From the NCBI GenBank assembly GCA_003402705.1, contig QQNF01000030.1:1-42042 (forward strand): a stretch of DNA of 42,042 nt, written 5' to 3'. This stretch comes from Verrucomicrobiota bacterium (GTDB taxonomy: Bacteria > Verrucomicrobiota > Verrucomicrobiia > Verrucomicrobiales > V1-33). The notes beneath the pieces are model-generated. The model was not told the DNA's origin, searched no databases, and saw nothing but the letters and a program-made list of their open reading frames with translations. How positions within the stretch are numbered: the first letter of the stretch is position 1; every line of letters starts with the position of its first letter. A program made the position numbers and the translations under genes. Below are positions 16,878 through 26,854 of this stretch, piece by piece.

Positions 16878-18560
16878 TCACCGCCCCACCAGCACATACT
16901 GCTTCGCCTCCGCCGGACCCTCCGTCACCCGACCCTCCACCTCCACCAGTACCTTCCCAAATCCCCGCTTCTCCAATCCCCGCCGCGTCCGCTCCTCTCC
17001 CCACTTCCGCACCGGCACCAGCACATGCGTCGTCCCCTCCGGTATCGCCGACAACCCCGCACACTCCACCGTCCCAGCCCCCAGATAAAACAAAAACGGC
17101 TGCGGCCCGGGATACATCGCCGCAATCTTCGCCCCCTCGCCCGCCGCCGCCATCACCTCAGCCGCAGGTCTCCGATGCTCCCGCTTCTCCGCCCACCGCG
17201 GCATCACCACAAACGCCAGCAGCAGCGCCACCTTCAGCAGCACCGCCCCATACGCCGTAAACAACCGCTCAGGCTCCGCCTGCCGCCGCGTCCTCGTGTA
17301 CACCAGCACCACCCACGGCACCATCGATCCCCCCAGCAGAAACCACGTCTTCATCCGCGCCGCCGCAAACGCCCCGCTCAACGGCAGCAGCGCCCCGCAC
17401 ACCGTAATCCCCACCATCACCGCCAGCAGCAACCCGTGCGCCACCCGCCAACGCTTCGCCTCACTCTCCTCCCCCACACCCACCCCGCGATCGACACACA
17501 GCAGCCAAACCGCCAGCAAGGCCACCGGCGCGGCCAGCGGCAGCTGAAACCTCGCATGCGGCTCCGGGATCAATGACATCGCCAAACCCGACGCCAGCGA
17601 CCCCCACGCCAATCCCCTCAGCAACGCCCGATCCCGCACCGGCAACCCACCCACCACGTCCCGCCTCAACGCCCGCCACCACACCAGCGCCACGACCGCT
17701 GGAACACTCAGCGCCAGCACCGTATCCAAAGGCGACATCACCCAGCTCATCACATCAAACTTCTCAGGCATCAATCGCCCCAGCACCTGATCCCTCCACA
17801 CTTCCCCCGGACCCCTCGTCTCAAAATCCCCAGGTAACCCCGCCAGACGCGCCTTCACCCCCACCGCCCACGGCACCGGCACCAGAAACACCAGCGCCAT
17901 CCCCACCAGCACCGCAGGATGCCGCAACCTCCTCAACTCCCCAGCCTGCCACAGCGTCACCACCATCACCGGCACAAAAAACGCCAGAAACACCGGACCC
18001 TTCGCCAGCATCGCCAATCCCATCAACCCACACGCCGGCAACCACAGTCCCCAAGGCCCCGCACCTCGCTTCCACGCCGCCGCCCATAACAGCATCCCCG
18101 CCCCCGCCAGACTCACATACACCGCCTCGATCTCCGCCAGTCGTCCCTTCTCAATCACCCCAGCCGTCCCTAGCACACTCAGCGCCAGAAACACCGGAAA
18201 CTCCCGATGCACGTCCCGGAACGACCGCCCTGCCCACCACGCCATCAACCCCAGCCCCAGCACCGACAACGCCGACGGCACCCGCGCCGCCGTCTCGCTC
18301 TCGCCCCCAGCCATCGCAAACCCAGCCGCCACCATCCAGTTGATCAACGGCGGCTTCCGATGATAGGGCCGCCCCTCGGAATACGGCAGCACCCACTCCC
18401 CGCTCTGCGCCATCGCCCGCGCCGGCAGAATCCTCCGCCCTTCCTCCCCCTTCAGCTCAAACGTCCCGATCCCCGGCAGATACAACGCCGCCCACACCAC
18501 CGTCACCAGCAGCAACCCCACCCACCAAAGCATCCCCACCACCTCACGCCCTGCTCTCAT
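16878..18560 (-). CDS. ArnT-like integral-membrane glycosyltransferase (GT-C fold)
   Basis: A 560-residue polytopic membrane protein of the ArnT/dolichyl-phosphate mannosyltransferase group. The first luminal loop carries the diagnostic residues (LPGIGTFELKGEEGRRIL and YHRKPPLINW), matching the acidic metal/substrate site of these GT-C enzymes. About eleven hydrophobic helices follow, with a C-terminal periplasmic domain (residues about 470-560). It would transfer a sugar from an undecaprenyl-phosphate carrier to lipid A, glycan or protein on the periplasmic side. The ATG at 18560 overlaps the panB stop as TGATG; a GTG one codon upstream is an alternative. This coupling to panB looks like gene packing rather than a shared pathway. 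Confidence 0.88.
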   Translation of the reverse strand: MRAGREVVGMLWWVGLLLVTVVWAALYLPGIGTFELKGEEGRRILPARAMAQSGEWVLPYSEGRPYHRKPPLINWMVAAGFAMAGGESETAARVPSALSVLGLGLMAWWAGRSFRDVHREFPVFLALSVLGTAGVIEKGRLAEIEAVYVSLAGAGMLLWAAAWKRGAGPWGLWLPACGLMGLAMLAKGPVFLAFFVPVMVVTLWQAGELRRLRHPAVLVGMALVFLVPVPWAVGVKARLAGLPGDFETRGPGEVWRDQVLGRLMPEKFDVMSWVMSPLDTVLALSVPAVVALVWWRALRRDVVGGLPVRDRALLRGLAWGSLASGLAMSLIPEPHARFQLPLAAPVALLAVWLLCVDRGVGVGEESEAKRWRVAHGLLLAVMVGITVCGALLPLSGAFAAARMKTWFLLGGSMVPWVVLVYTRTRRQAEPERLFTAYGAVLLKVALLLAFVVMPRWAEKREHRRPAAEVMAAAGEGAKIAAMYPGPQPFLFYLGAGTVECAGLSAIPEGTTHVLVPVRKWGEERTRRGLEKRGFGKVLVEVEGRVTEGPAEAKQYVLVGR

Positions 18561-19333
18561 CACGCCTCTCCTTTCACCACCGCCAGATACTCCCTAACCG
18601 CCCCGCTCACCGACCCCGCCACATCCGCACGCACTTTCGCAAACGGCGGCCGGAACCACGGAAAACCTCCCACCAGATCCGCCGTCACCAAGACCTGCCC
18701 ATCACAATCCAACCCCGACCCGATCCCCACCGTCGCACACCCCACCGCCGCCGTAATCTCCGCCGCCACCGCCGGCACAATCCCCTCCAGCACAATCGCC
18801 AGCGCCCCCGCCCGATCCAGCGCCTTCGCATCCTCCACCAACCCCGCCGCCTCCACCTCCGTCCGCCCTTTCTTCTTATACCCGCCCTCCTCCCTGACGC
18901 TCTGCGGCAGCATCCCGATATGCCCCACTAGCGGAATCCCCGCCCCAATGATCGCCTCAATCTGCGGCAGCATCACCCGCCCGCCCTCCAACTTCACCGC
19001 GTCCGCCCCCGCACCCACCAGCACCCGCGCATTCTCCAGCGCCTGCTCCGGGGTCTCATACGAATGCCACGGCAGATCCGCCCCCACCAGCGCCCGCTCC
19101 ACCCCACGCCGCACCGCCCGCAAATGATGCACCATGTCCGCCATCGTCACCTCCACAGTGTCAGGATACCCCAGCACCACCATCCCCAGACTGTCACCCA
19201 CCAGCACAAAATCCACCCCCGCCTCATCCAGCAACCGTCCCGTCGGATAGTCAGCCGCCGTCAGCATGCCCACCTTCTCCCCCGTCCGCTTCAGCAACCG
19301 GAACGCCGTCAGTTTCTCAGATAGGGATCTCAT
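18560..19333 (-). CDS. panB: 3-methyl-2-oxobutanoate hydroxymethyltransferase
   Basis: A 257-residue PanB that transfers a hydroxymethyl group from methylene-tetrahydrofolate to ketoisovalerate, the first committed step of pantothenate synthesis. The ATG at 19333 (MRSLSEKLTAFRLLKRTGEK) fits the normal family N-terminus. Conserved features: LTAADYPTGRLLDEAG, DFVLVGDSLGMVVLGY (metal-binding Asp/Ser), ADLPWHSYETPEQALENA, VKLEGG (catalytic Lys region), GHIGMLPQS and LEGIVPAVAAEIT, then TVGIGSGLDCDGQVLV. No other pantothenate gene is adjacent. It is upstream of, and overlaps, the glycosyltransferase gene on the same strand. Confidence 0.96.
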   Translation of the reverse strand: MRSLSEKLTAFRLLKRTGEKVGMLTAADYPTGRLLDEAGVDFVLVGDSLGMVVLGYPDTVEVTMADMVHHLRAVRRGVERALVGADLPWHSYETPEQALENARVLVGAGADAVKLEGGRVMLPQIEAIIGAGIPLVGHIGMLPQSVREEGGYKKKGRTEVEAAGLVEDAKALDRAGALAIVLEGIVPAVAAEITAAVGCATVGIGSGLDCDGQVLVTADLVGGFPWFRPPFAKVRADVAGSVSGAVREYLAVVKGEA

Positions 19334-19435
19334 CGTCCGTAAACTCAACGGCGGCGGGGCCCTCCATGCAATCACAGAGTCACCACCGCCGCCGTCTCGT
19401 CTCTCGTCAGCTTTTCGACACCAACCGCATCAGCC

Positions 19436-20149
19436 TCAAGGCTTCAACGGCGTCAGCACCATGTCCTTGAACTGCACCGTCATCGGCGGCCCCGCATGCA
19501 ACTGCAGCGCCAGCACCCCCGTCTTCGCCCCCTCCTTCGTCTCATCCATCACATCCACCGTCAGCTTCCCATTGATGATGTGCTGCAAGTGCCCGCCCTT
19601 CGCCTTGATCACATACTCGTTCCAGTCCCCCTGCTTGATCGCCGCCTGAATCTCCTCGCTCTTCCCAGTCTCACCAGTCACCTCAATCTTCGGCTTCCCC
19701 GGATCGCCCGAATCCTTCACCGTCACCTTCTGCCCGCGCTGCGCCAGAATCCCACGCCCGCGCTCCTCATACAGAATCCCCGAATACGTCTTCCCAGCCT
19801 CGAAATCCGCCTGATACCCCCCCACCACAAACTTCTCCTTATCCAGCACTTTGCTCCGATACTGCACCCCGCTGTTCGCCGAACCATTCCCACCATCCGT
19901 CGTGATCCGGAACTGCAGCTTCAACTCGAAATCACTCACCTCCCCGCCCTTCCACACCAGAAACGTATTCCCCGAAAGCGGCGCCGCCGCCGTCGACTGT
20001 CCCGTGATCGCTCCATCCTTCACCGACCACAAAGCCGGATTCCCCTCCCAACCCGTCAGATCCTTGCCGTTGAACAACGGCACCGGTTCACCAGCCACAG
20101 CATTCATTGTCAGGAAACTCAATATCAGGGAGGGAATAATCTTGCTCAT
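19436..20149 (-). CDS. Secreted DUF1080 (3-keto-disaccharide hydrolase-like) protein
   Basis: A 237-residue exported beta-jelly-roll protein. The ATG at 20149 gives a signal peptide (MSKIIPSLILSFLTMNAVAG); a start 12 codons upstream would add only a short non-signal stretch. The family signature PLFNGKDLTGWEG follows at once. Then come LWSVKDGAITGQS, TFLVWKGGEVSDFELKLQFRI (given here in part), NSGVQYRS and YQADFEAGKTYSGILYEERG, and finally GVLALQLHAGPPMTVQFKDM, the usual closing strand. DUF1080 proteins are highly expanded in verrucomicrobia and planctomycetes, and some cleave 3-keto-glycosides. No oxidoreductase partner lies beside this copy. Confidence 0.92.
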   Translation of the reverse strand: MSKIIPSLILSFLTMNAVAGEPVPLFNGKDLTGWEGNPALWSVKDGAITGQSTAAAPLSGNTFLVWKGGEVSDFELKLQFRITTDGGNGSANSGVQYRSKVLDKEKFVVGGYQADFEAGKTYSGILYEERGRGILAQRGQKVTVKDSGDPGKPKIEVTGETGKSEEIQAAIKQGDWNEYVIKAKGGHLQHIINGKLTVDVMDETKEGAKTGVLALQLHAGPPMTVQFKDMVLTPLKP

Positions 20150-20200
20150 ATCCCCACCAGAACCAGCCACACACTCACCACGCAAGAAAAATCCCCACCC

Positions 20201-20605
20201 TCAATCCTCCGCGGACGGGCGCTTGCGCAGCGCCTTCACATTCCCCCGCTGCCGCTTGTCCCGCACCATCCCAGCCTTCACCCCCTTCGACCGCTTCACC
20301 TGCTGCCGCCGCTTCCGCGCCACCGCCGCCTTCGAACTCTGCAACGCCTCCGCCCTCCTCTTCTCCAATCGCTCGCACAACGCCTCCCGCGCCAGATAAC
20401 GATTCTGCGTCAGCGACCGCTCCTCCTGACACCTCACCTCGATGTTGCTCGGCACATGCCGCAACCGCACCGTCGACGAGGTCTTGTTGATCTTCTGACC
20501 CCCAGCCCCAGCCCCGCGCACAAACTCCTCCTCCAGATCGTCCCGGTGAATCCCGAGCGATGTCATCCGGACTAGCAATGCTCTGATGCGGTCGCGTGAT
20601 ACCAT
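20201..20605 (-). CDS. Peptide chain release factor-like protein (RF-1 domain, GGQ)
   Basis: A 134-residue protein consisting of an RF-1 catalytic domain and a basic tail. The GGQ motif lies in RGAGAGGQKINKTSSTVRL (about residues 30-48), and the tail is Arg/Lys-rich (AVARKRRQQVKRSKGVKAG). It lacks codon-recognition domains, like ArfB/YaeJ and mitochondrial C12orf65, so it probably acts in rescue of stalled ribosomes rather than normal termination. The ATG at 20605 is the natural start; the frame stays open far upstream only because the sequence is GC-rich. It lies 51 bp upstream of the DUF1080 gene on the same strand. Confidence 0.88.
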   Translation of the reverse strand: MVSRDRIRALLVRMTSLGIHRDDLEEEFVRGAGAGGQKINKTSSTVRLRHVPSNIEVRCQEERSLTQNRYLAREALCERLEKRRAEALQSSKAAVARKRRQQVKRSKGVKAGMVRDKRQRGNVKALRKRPSAED

Positions 20606-20674
20606 ATTGTCTCCCCCTCCATCCCACCATTCCCACCTCCCGGAAACCGGAAAAATCCACTCACACCAAGCAAA

Positions 20675-20699
20675 GTGGCACGGGCATCCTGCCTGTGAC
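20675..20699 (+). repeat. half copy of a GTGGCACGGGCATCCTGCC-type repeat
   Basis: GTGGCACGGGCATCCTGCC followed by TGTGAC lies in the non-coding gap upstream of the repeat-protein gene. This phrase (GTGILPV when translated) is, from my general knowledge of planctomycete and verrucomicrobial genomes, one arm of a common dispersed intergenic repeat. The matching other arm (CATGGGCA...) is not seen here. The remainder of 20606-20873 holds nothing I can name. Confidence 0.4.
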
Positions 20700-20873
20700 C
20701 CCCAATGCCCTCGCAAAACATCACTCAAGAGCTTTGCCTGCACCACAAAGACCCACCCTGGGTCTCCCCACCCGAAACACCGCCGAATCTTCACACTTTC
20801 CCACCCAATCGGAAGATGCCATCCATGACAAAGGCCGCACCGGCCCAACACCCTTCGAATTCCCTTCCCATCC

Positions 20874-21929
20874 ATGCTGCCCGCGCGCCCACTCTTCATC
20901 GCTCTCTGCCTCGGCTTCTCCGGCTCTCTCGCCGCCACCCTCACGGCCGCACCCCGGAAATCTCCGCCCCCCATACCAGCTGCCGCCCCCGCTCCAGCCC
21001 CCACCCCCAGCTGGATCGCGAAACTCTCCCCGTGGAAACGCACCAATGCCACCCCTCCTCCCGCACCTCCCGCCGCCCCCATTCCCGCTCCAGCACCAAA
21101 ACCCGCGAAAGCCGCAAAACCCTCCAAGAGCGCCAAACCCTCAACCTCTCCCGCCGCGCCCGCTCCTCCCGAGCCCATCGCCGCTCCCCACGCCTCCCCT
21201 TCATGGATCGCCCGGCTCACCCCATGGAAACACGACAAAACCACTCCCGCTCCCGTCGCGCCCCCATCCATCCCCGCACCCCCAGCTCCCCAAAAACTCT
21301 CCAAATCCTCCCCCAAACCAATCGCGCCTCCCGCCCCCGAGCCCATCGCCGCTCCCCCCGCCTCCCCTTCATGGATCGCCCGGCTCACCCCATGGAAACG
21401 TCCCGCAACAATCCCTGCAGCTCCCTCGGAACCATCCGCGGATGCCCCTAAACCCTCGCTCCTCAGCGTCCCCCTCGCCGCCATCCGCAAACTCCGCTCC
21501 GATCCCGCAGAATCTCTCACGCCTCCCGAAAAAATCGAGCGCCCCAAGGACTGGCAATCCCGCTTCATCGTCGCCGACCCCAAAACCGCTCTCTACGAAT
21601 TCGGTCCCTCCCAACCCGGCGGCCCCGACGACTTCCTCCCTCCCGGCACCGTCGTCACCGAGGTCAGCCGAAAACGCGGCTGGTCCCTCATCGAAGCCAA
21701 CGGCCGCTCCGGCTACATCGACTCCCAATCCCTCCGCAACGCCCAACGCGCCGACTTCTCCGACCCGCCCCCTCCCCCCGCCCCGAAACCCATGATGGCA
21801 ACCTCCCGCACCGGCACCGGCATCCCATGGCGCCCCGCCGCCCCGCCGCCCGACCTCCCCGACGAAGCCCCCATGATGGACCTCGACGGTGCCCTCGACC
21901 TCCTGCCGCCCCTCATCACAACACCATGA
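20874..21929 (+). CDS. Secreted Pro/Ala-rich protein with three SWIARLTPWK repeats and an SH3-like domain
   Basis: A 351-residue exported protein not assignable to a named family. A signal peptide (MLPARPLFIALCLGFSGSLA) leads into an Ala/Pro linker carrying three copies of a hydrophobic-basic motif: PSWIAKLSPWKRTNAT, PSWIARLTPWKHDKTT and PSWIARLTPWKRPATI. Copies are roughly 55 residues apart. After LLSVPLAAIRKLRSD comes a bacterial SH3-like segment (about 225-285; FIVADPKTALYEFG, LPPGTVVTEV, KRGWSLIEANGRSGYI), then a Pro-rich tail. SH3b domains often bind peptidoglycan, and the next gene is an L,D-transpeptidase overlapping by 4 bp. I infer an envelope scaffold or regulator for that enzyme; this is not proven. 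Confidence 0.8.
   Translation: MLPARPLFIALCLGFSGSLAATLTAAPRKSPPPIPAAAPAPAPTPSWIAKLSPWKRTNATPPPAPPAAPIPAPAPKPAKAAKPSKSAKPSTSPAAPAPPEPIAAPHASPSWIARLTPWKHDKTTPAPVAPPSIPAPPAPQKLSKSSPKPIAPPAPEPIAAPPASPSWIARLTPWKRPATIPAAPSEPSADAPKPSLLSVPLAAIRKLRSDPAESLTPPEKIERPKDWQSRFIVADPKTALYEFGPSQPGGPDDFLPPGTVVTEVSRKRGWSLIEANGRSGYIDSQSLRNAQRADFSDPPPPPAPKPMMATSRTGTGIPWRPAAPPPDLPDEAPMMDLDGALDLLPPLITTP
21168..21231 (+). repeat. 64-bp direct repeat, copy 1
   Basis: It encodes the second SWIARLTPWK block and the preceding PEPIAAP stretch. It matches 21336-21399 at 63 of 64 positions by eye; the one difference is A at 21190 versus C at 21358. The near identity at DNA level points to recent internal duplication. Confidence 0.85.
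21336..21399 (+). repeat. 64-bp direct repeat, copy 2
   Basis: Second copy of the repeat at 21168, starting 168 bp (56 codons) after it and so in frame. It encodes the third SWIARLTPWK block. The first block (near 21008-21045) is more diverged. Confidence 0.85.
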
Positions 21930-22705
21930 ACGCCGCCGCCCTCAGCCGCCGCGCGTTCGTCTCGCTCGCCGCCAGCGCGCTCATCTCCCCGGCCCCCGCC
22001 GCCCCTCCCGTCACCGGGCTCCCCCCTAACGTCCTCCAGCTGATCGCCGGCACCGCCGATTCATGGGACTCCAACCGCGGCCGCATCCAGCTCTTCGAAC
22101 GCGCCTCCGCTTCCGCCCCATGGCAACCAGCCTTCCCTAAACCCATCCCCGTCCTCTTCGGCCGCAACGGGCTCGCATGGGGCAACGGCTGTCTCCCCGT
22201 CCCCCACAACCAGAACAGCATCCCCTCCAAACGCGAAAAAGACCGCCGCGCCCCAGCCGGTCTCTTCCGCCTCGGCACGCTCTACGGCGACGCCCCCAAT
22301 CCTCCCAAAGGCGTCCGCTGGCCATGGCACCAGGTCACCGCCCGCGACTGCTGGATCGACGACCCCACTAACCCTTCCTACAACCGCCACGTCTCCGTCG
22401 ATCTCGCCAACCCTCCCCCGTGGTACGAGAAACAGAAAATGCGGCTCGGCGACTTCGCCTACGAGTTCCTCCTCGAAATCCGCCACAACTCGGACCCGCC
22501 CGTCCCCGGCCACGGCAGCGCCATCTTCTTCCACATCCGCCGCGGCCCTGACAAACCCAGCGCCGGTTGCACCACCATGGCCCGCCCCGACCTCCTCCGG
22601 CTCCTCGCCCGTCTCAACCCCGCCGCCCGCCCCCACTACGTCCTCCTCCCCAAAGCCGAATACGCCGCCCGCATCGCCCCATGGCGGCTCCCGCCCCCTC
22701 CCTGA
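21926..22705 (+). CDS. L,D-transpeptidase (YkuD domain), Tat-type signal
   Basis: A 259-residue exported enzyme. The ATG at 21926 overlaps the previous stop (ATGA). The N-terminus SRRAFVSLAASALISPAPA looks like a twin-arginine signal. The catalytic domain shows LFGRNGLAWGNG, KREKDRRAPAGLFRLGTLYG, AYEFLLEIRHNSD and the active-site region FFHIRRGPDKPSAGCTTM, with the nucleophilic Cys in SAGC. YkuD enzymes form 3-3 peptidoglycan cross-links or attach proteins to peptidoglycan. The loop is SAGCTTM rather than the more usual SHGCIRM, as in a diverged subgroup. Tight coupling to the SH3-like repeat protein suggests joint action at the cell wall. Confidence 0.87.
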   Translation: MNAAALSRRAFVSLAASALISPAPAAPPVTGLPPNVLQLIAGTADSWDSNRGRIQLFERASASAPWQPAFPKPIPVLFGRNGLAWGNGCLPVPHNQNSIPSKREKDRRAPAGLFRLGTLYGDAPNPPKGVRWPWHQVTARDCWIDDPTNPSYNRHVSVDLANPPPWYEKQKMRLGDFAYEFLLEIRHNSDPPVPGHGSAIFFHIRRGPDKPSAGCTTMARPDLLRLLARLNPAARPHYVLLPKAEYAARIAPWRLPPPP

Positions 22706-22903
22706 CAATTCCCCGCATCTCCGCACCCGCGGTCCCATCACCAGTCGCCGCACGCCCGCCGCCGCGCCACGCTCCCAGCATGCGCCTGCGTCTCTTCGCC
22801 TGCGCCGACCTCCTCGCTTTCCTCATGCAACCCTGATCTCCACCCGCACCCAATCTCCGATTTCCCGTTTCCCGCCACGCCCGCACTCGTTTACTCCTCC
22901 ACC

Positions 22904-24124
22904 ATGCTGCTCTCTCTGTCCTCCCGGATCCTCTCCACGGTCGATACCCACTGCCTCACCAAAATGGCGTGGAACTTCGGCTTCAAGGGTGCCCGCTCAG
23001 TCATGCTCTTCCGCCAGCGGCAAAAACAAGGCATCGTCTTCCCCCCATTCCTCTACCTCAGCATCCTCAACAGCTGCAATCTCCGCTGCCAGGGCTGCTG
23101 GGTCGATGTCGCCTCCCCGCGCGAGATGATCCCGCTCGACGAACTCAACCGGCTCGTCAACGACGCCCGCGCCCACGGCAATTCCTTCTTCGGCATCCTC
23201 GGCGGCGAACCATTCCTCCACCCCGATCTCTTCGACTTCCTCGCCCAGCACCCGGATTGCTACTTCCAGATCTTTACCAACGGCCAGCTCATCACCTCCA
23301 AAGCCGCCGCTAAACTCCGCCAGCTCGGCAACGCCACACCCCTCGTCTCCATCGAAGGCACCGACAAGGTCTCCGACCTCCGCCGCGGCAACAAGGACGT
23401 CCTCGACCGCACCCTCCGCGGGCTCCGCAACTGCCTCGACGCCCGTCTCCTCACCGGAGTCGCCACCAGTCTCTGCCAGACCAACATCGACGACCTCCTC
23501 TCTGAAACATGGCTCCGTAAACTCATCTCATGGGGCGTCCACTACACGTGGTTCCACACCTACCGTCCCGTCGGCCCCAAAATCTCCGCCGAACTCGCCC
23601 TAACACCCGAACAGATCACCCGGGTCCGCCGCTTCGTCGTCGAAAAACGCGCCTCCGTCCCCATCGCCATCATCGACGCCTACTACGATCACAACGGCCA
23701 GGCCCTCTGCCCCATGGCCACAGGCATCAGCCACCACATCAGCCCAGGCGGCCACGTCGAACCCTGCCCCATCATCCAGTTCGCACGCGAAAATGTCCGC
23801 GACTCCCGCGGCATCTACGACGTCCTCACCACTTCCGCCTTCCTCCGCGACTTCCGCGAAACCGCCGCCCGCCACACCCGCGGCTGCATCGTCCTCGAAC
23901 GCCCGGATCTCGTCAAAGCCCTCGCCGCCAAACACAACGCCGCCGACACCACCCAGCGCAAGTCCGCCGTCGCCGAACTCGACTCCATGGTCCCACGCAC
24001 CAGCCAGTACCGCCCCGGCGACGAAATCCCCGAACAACACTGGATGTACCGCCTCGCCAAAAAATACTTCTTCAACGACTTCGGCGTCTACTCCAACATG
24101 GACCCCTCCGCCAAGTCACCCTGA
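22904..24124 (+). CDS. Radical SAM protein
   Basis: A 406-residue radical SAM enzyme. The cluster-binding motif CNLRCQGC (C-x3-C-x2-C, about residues 59-66) follows FPPFLYLSILNS. GILGGEPFLHPDLFDFL is the GGEP motif that contacts SAM, and FQIFTNGQLI and LVSIEGTDKVSDLRRG are further barrel strands. Near the C-terminus CPMATGISHHISPGGHVEPCPIIQF carries extra Cys residues like the auxiliary-cluster region of SPASM/twitch proteins (broken here only by the reading frame, not by a frameshift). The substrate is unknown. Both neighbours are unrelated, so it appears to be a single-gene unit. No peptide precursor gene is visible beside it. Confidence 0.88.
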   Translation: MLLSLSSRILSTVDTHCLTKMAWNFGFKGARSVMLFRQRQKQGIVFPPFLYLSILNSCNLRCQGCWVDVASPREMIPLDELNRLVNDARAHGNSFFGILGGEPFLHPDLFDFLAQHPDCYFQIFTNGQLITSKAAAKLRQLGNATPLVSIEGTDKVSDLRRGNKDVLDRTLRGLRNCLDARLLTGVATSLCQTNIDDLLSETWLRKLISWGVHYTWFHTYRPVGPKISAELALTPEQITRVRRFVVEKRASVPIAIIDAYYDHNGQALCPMATGISHHISPGGHVEPCPIIQFARENVRDSRGIYDVLTTSAFLRDFRETAARHTRGCIVLERPDLVKALAAKHNAADTTQRKSAVAELDSMVPRTSQYRPGDEIPEQHWMYRLAKKYFFNDFGVYSNMDPSAKSP

Positions 24125-24167
24125 CAACTCCCGCTTCTCCGTTCCGGCAATTTACTATTCACTATTT
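24125..24167. other. AT-rich spacer between convergent genes
   Basis: The 43-bp gap becomes strongly AT-rich (ACTATTCACTATTTTCAATT) between the radical SAM stop and the PQQ-like gene stop. It resembles the AT tract at about 15870-15901. No hairpin with a U-run stands out. Confidence 0.5.
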
Positions 24168-25040
24168 TCAATTTTTAATTTTATAAAGCGCCTTATCCGT
24201 CCGCACCAGCAGCGCACCCCCATCCACCGCAAAACTCGCAAACTGCCGGCCCTCCAAACGATTCGCCGCCAGCTTCTCAAACGCCCGCCCGGCCTTCAGC
24301 ACGTACGTCGTGCCCTCGCGCCCCGGAAAATAAATCCTCCCGTCATGCGCCAGCGGACTCGCACTGAACGGCTCGCCTAGCCGCTCGCGGAACACTTCCT
24401 CCCCGCTCGACGCGTCCACACACGTCACCATCCCGCCGTCGTTCGCAAAATACAGCAGCCCGTCCACCAGCACCGGCGTCGACCCAGGCCCGTTCTCATG
24501 CATCACCTCAAGCTCCTTGTCCTCATTCACCCACGCCACCTCCCCCTTCGCCGTATCCACACACGCCGTCCCAAGGCTCCCAAAATGACAGTACATTCTC
24601 CCGCCCGCCAGCACCGGGCTCGGCGACGCATAACTGTTCAATTCATGCACCCACTGCGGCGACCGCTTCGTCATCAGCAGCAAGTTGTGCACCACTTTCC
24701 CGCTCGCCGCCTCCACCCCCAACGCCCGCAACTCCACCTGCGACAACAACGTTAGCGGCTGATCCCCCGTGTTCGTCTTCAACCGCGCCGCCTTCTCTTC
24801 GTCCCCAGCCTCGGTCTCCATCGCCGTCGTCATCCACACCAACCCTCCGCCCACCACCGGCGACGACCACCCCCGCCCCGGCAACTCCGTCCGCCACTCC
24901 ACCCCGTCCTTCTCGCCCCACTCCACCGCCAACCCTTTCCCCGGCGCATGCCCCTGCCCGTCCTCCCCGCGCCACTGCGGCCAATCCCCACGTCCCACAC
25001 TCACCATCAGGATCATCGGCAGCAGAATTCGTAAACGCAT
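24168..25040 (-). CDS. Exported PQQ-like beta-propeller protein
   Basis: A 290-residue secreted protein with a signal peptide ([18 protein letters not shown]); the ATG at 25040 is preferred to a GTG one codon earlier. [22 protein letters not shown] is the standard opening of the verrucomicrobial and planctomycete outer-membrane PQQ-like propeller family (the motif is quoted here only in part as [11 protein letters not shown]). Blades are marked by [53 protein letters not shown] and [20 protein letters not shown]. At 290 aa it is shorter than typical members (about 400-450), so it may hold five or so blades or have lost some. There is no sign of quinone-binding dehydrogenase residues; a binding or scaffold role is more likely. 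Confidence 0.85.
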   Translation of the reverse strand: MRLRILLPMILMVSVGRGDWPQWRGEDGQGHAPGKGLAVEWGEKDGVEWRTELPGRGWSSPVVGGGLVWMTTAMETEAGDEEKAARLKTNTGDQPLTLLSQVELRALGVEAASGKVVHNLLLMTKRSPQWVHELNSYASPSPVLAGGRMYCHFGSLGTACVDTAKGEVAWVNEDKELEVMHENGPGSTPVLVDGLLYFANDGGMVTCVDASSGEEVFRERLGEPFSASPLAHDGRIYFPGREGTTYVLKAGRAFEKLAANRLEGRQFASFAVDGGALLVRTDKALYKIKN

Positions 25041-25207
25041 CACCCCGCAACGCCCGCCCCCACCGCTCCCTGTCGCCCATCACCAACGCATTCACCACGC
25101 AGTTCCGTATTTCCCTCCCCTCTCTCCCAGTCTATAAACATCTCCAAACCTTTCCGCTCCGGACTCACCTCCGCCCGGCCAACCCCATCCCCAACCTCTC
25201 CACTCCC

Positions 25208-26677
<1,470 letters not shown>

Positions 26678-26701
26678 CCACGACCAGCCCCCCGCACCCA
26701 C

Positions 26702-26854
26702 CAAGCCGAAGGCTTGACGGACATTAGCCGGCGGCGTCAGCCACCGATCTAACGCAATTACGCAACTCCGCCCCGGCAGGGGCGGCGGACCTTAACAAAC
26801 CACGCGTCCCGTAGGGACGACCGGTGATTAGCCCGTGGTGGCGCGAAGCGATTC
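26702..26854. repeat. cluster of three palindromes, REP-like element
   Basis: The gap after the DUF1501 gene holds three hairpins in a row: CAAGCC-GAA-GGCTTG (26702-26716), CCGCCCC-GGCA-GGGGCGG (26768-26785) and CGTCCC-GTA-GGGACG (26805-26819). ATTAGCC phrases lie at about 26724 and 26827. The composition is less C-rich than the flanks. The phrases CGTCCCGTAGGGACG and GATTAGCC are familiar from RAYT/REP-type intergenic repeats in this phylum (general knowledge). No transposase gene lies beside it. Confidence 0.6.

Noticed and set aside
16844..18343. Long plus-strand open frames opposite the glycosyltransferase and elsewhere, rich in Pro, Ser, Thr and Arg
   Set aside because: They mirror real minus-strand genes. 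GC-rich DNA rarely contains stops, and the translations have low-complexity Pro/Ser/Arg composition with no domain.
20606..21583. Minus-strand extension of the release-factor-like protein to about 460 residues
   Set aside because: The extra N-terminus is Gly/Ala-rich, runs opposite the repeat protein, and the family is about 130 residues with a good ATG at 20605.
22780..22836. 18-codon ORF (MRLRLFACADLLAFLMQP) upstream of the radical SAM gene
   Set aside because: Possible radical SAM peptide substrate by position only; too short, with no conserved features or ribosome site, so not listed as a gene.
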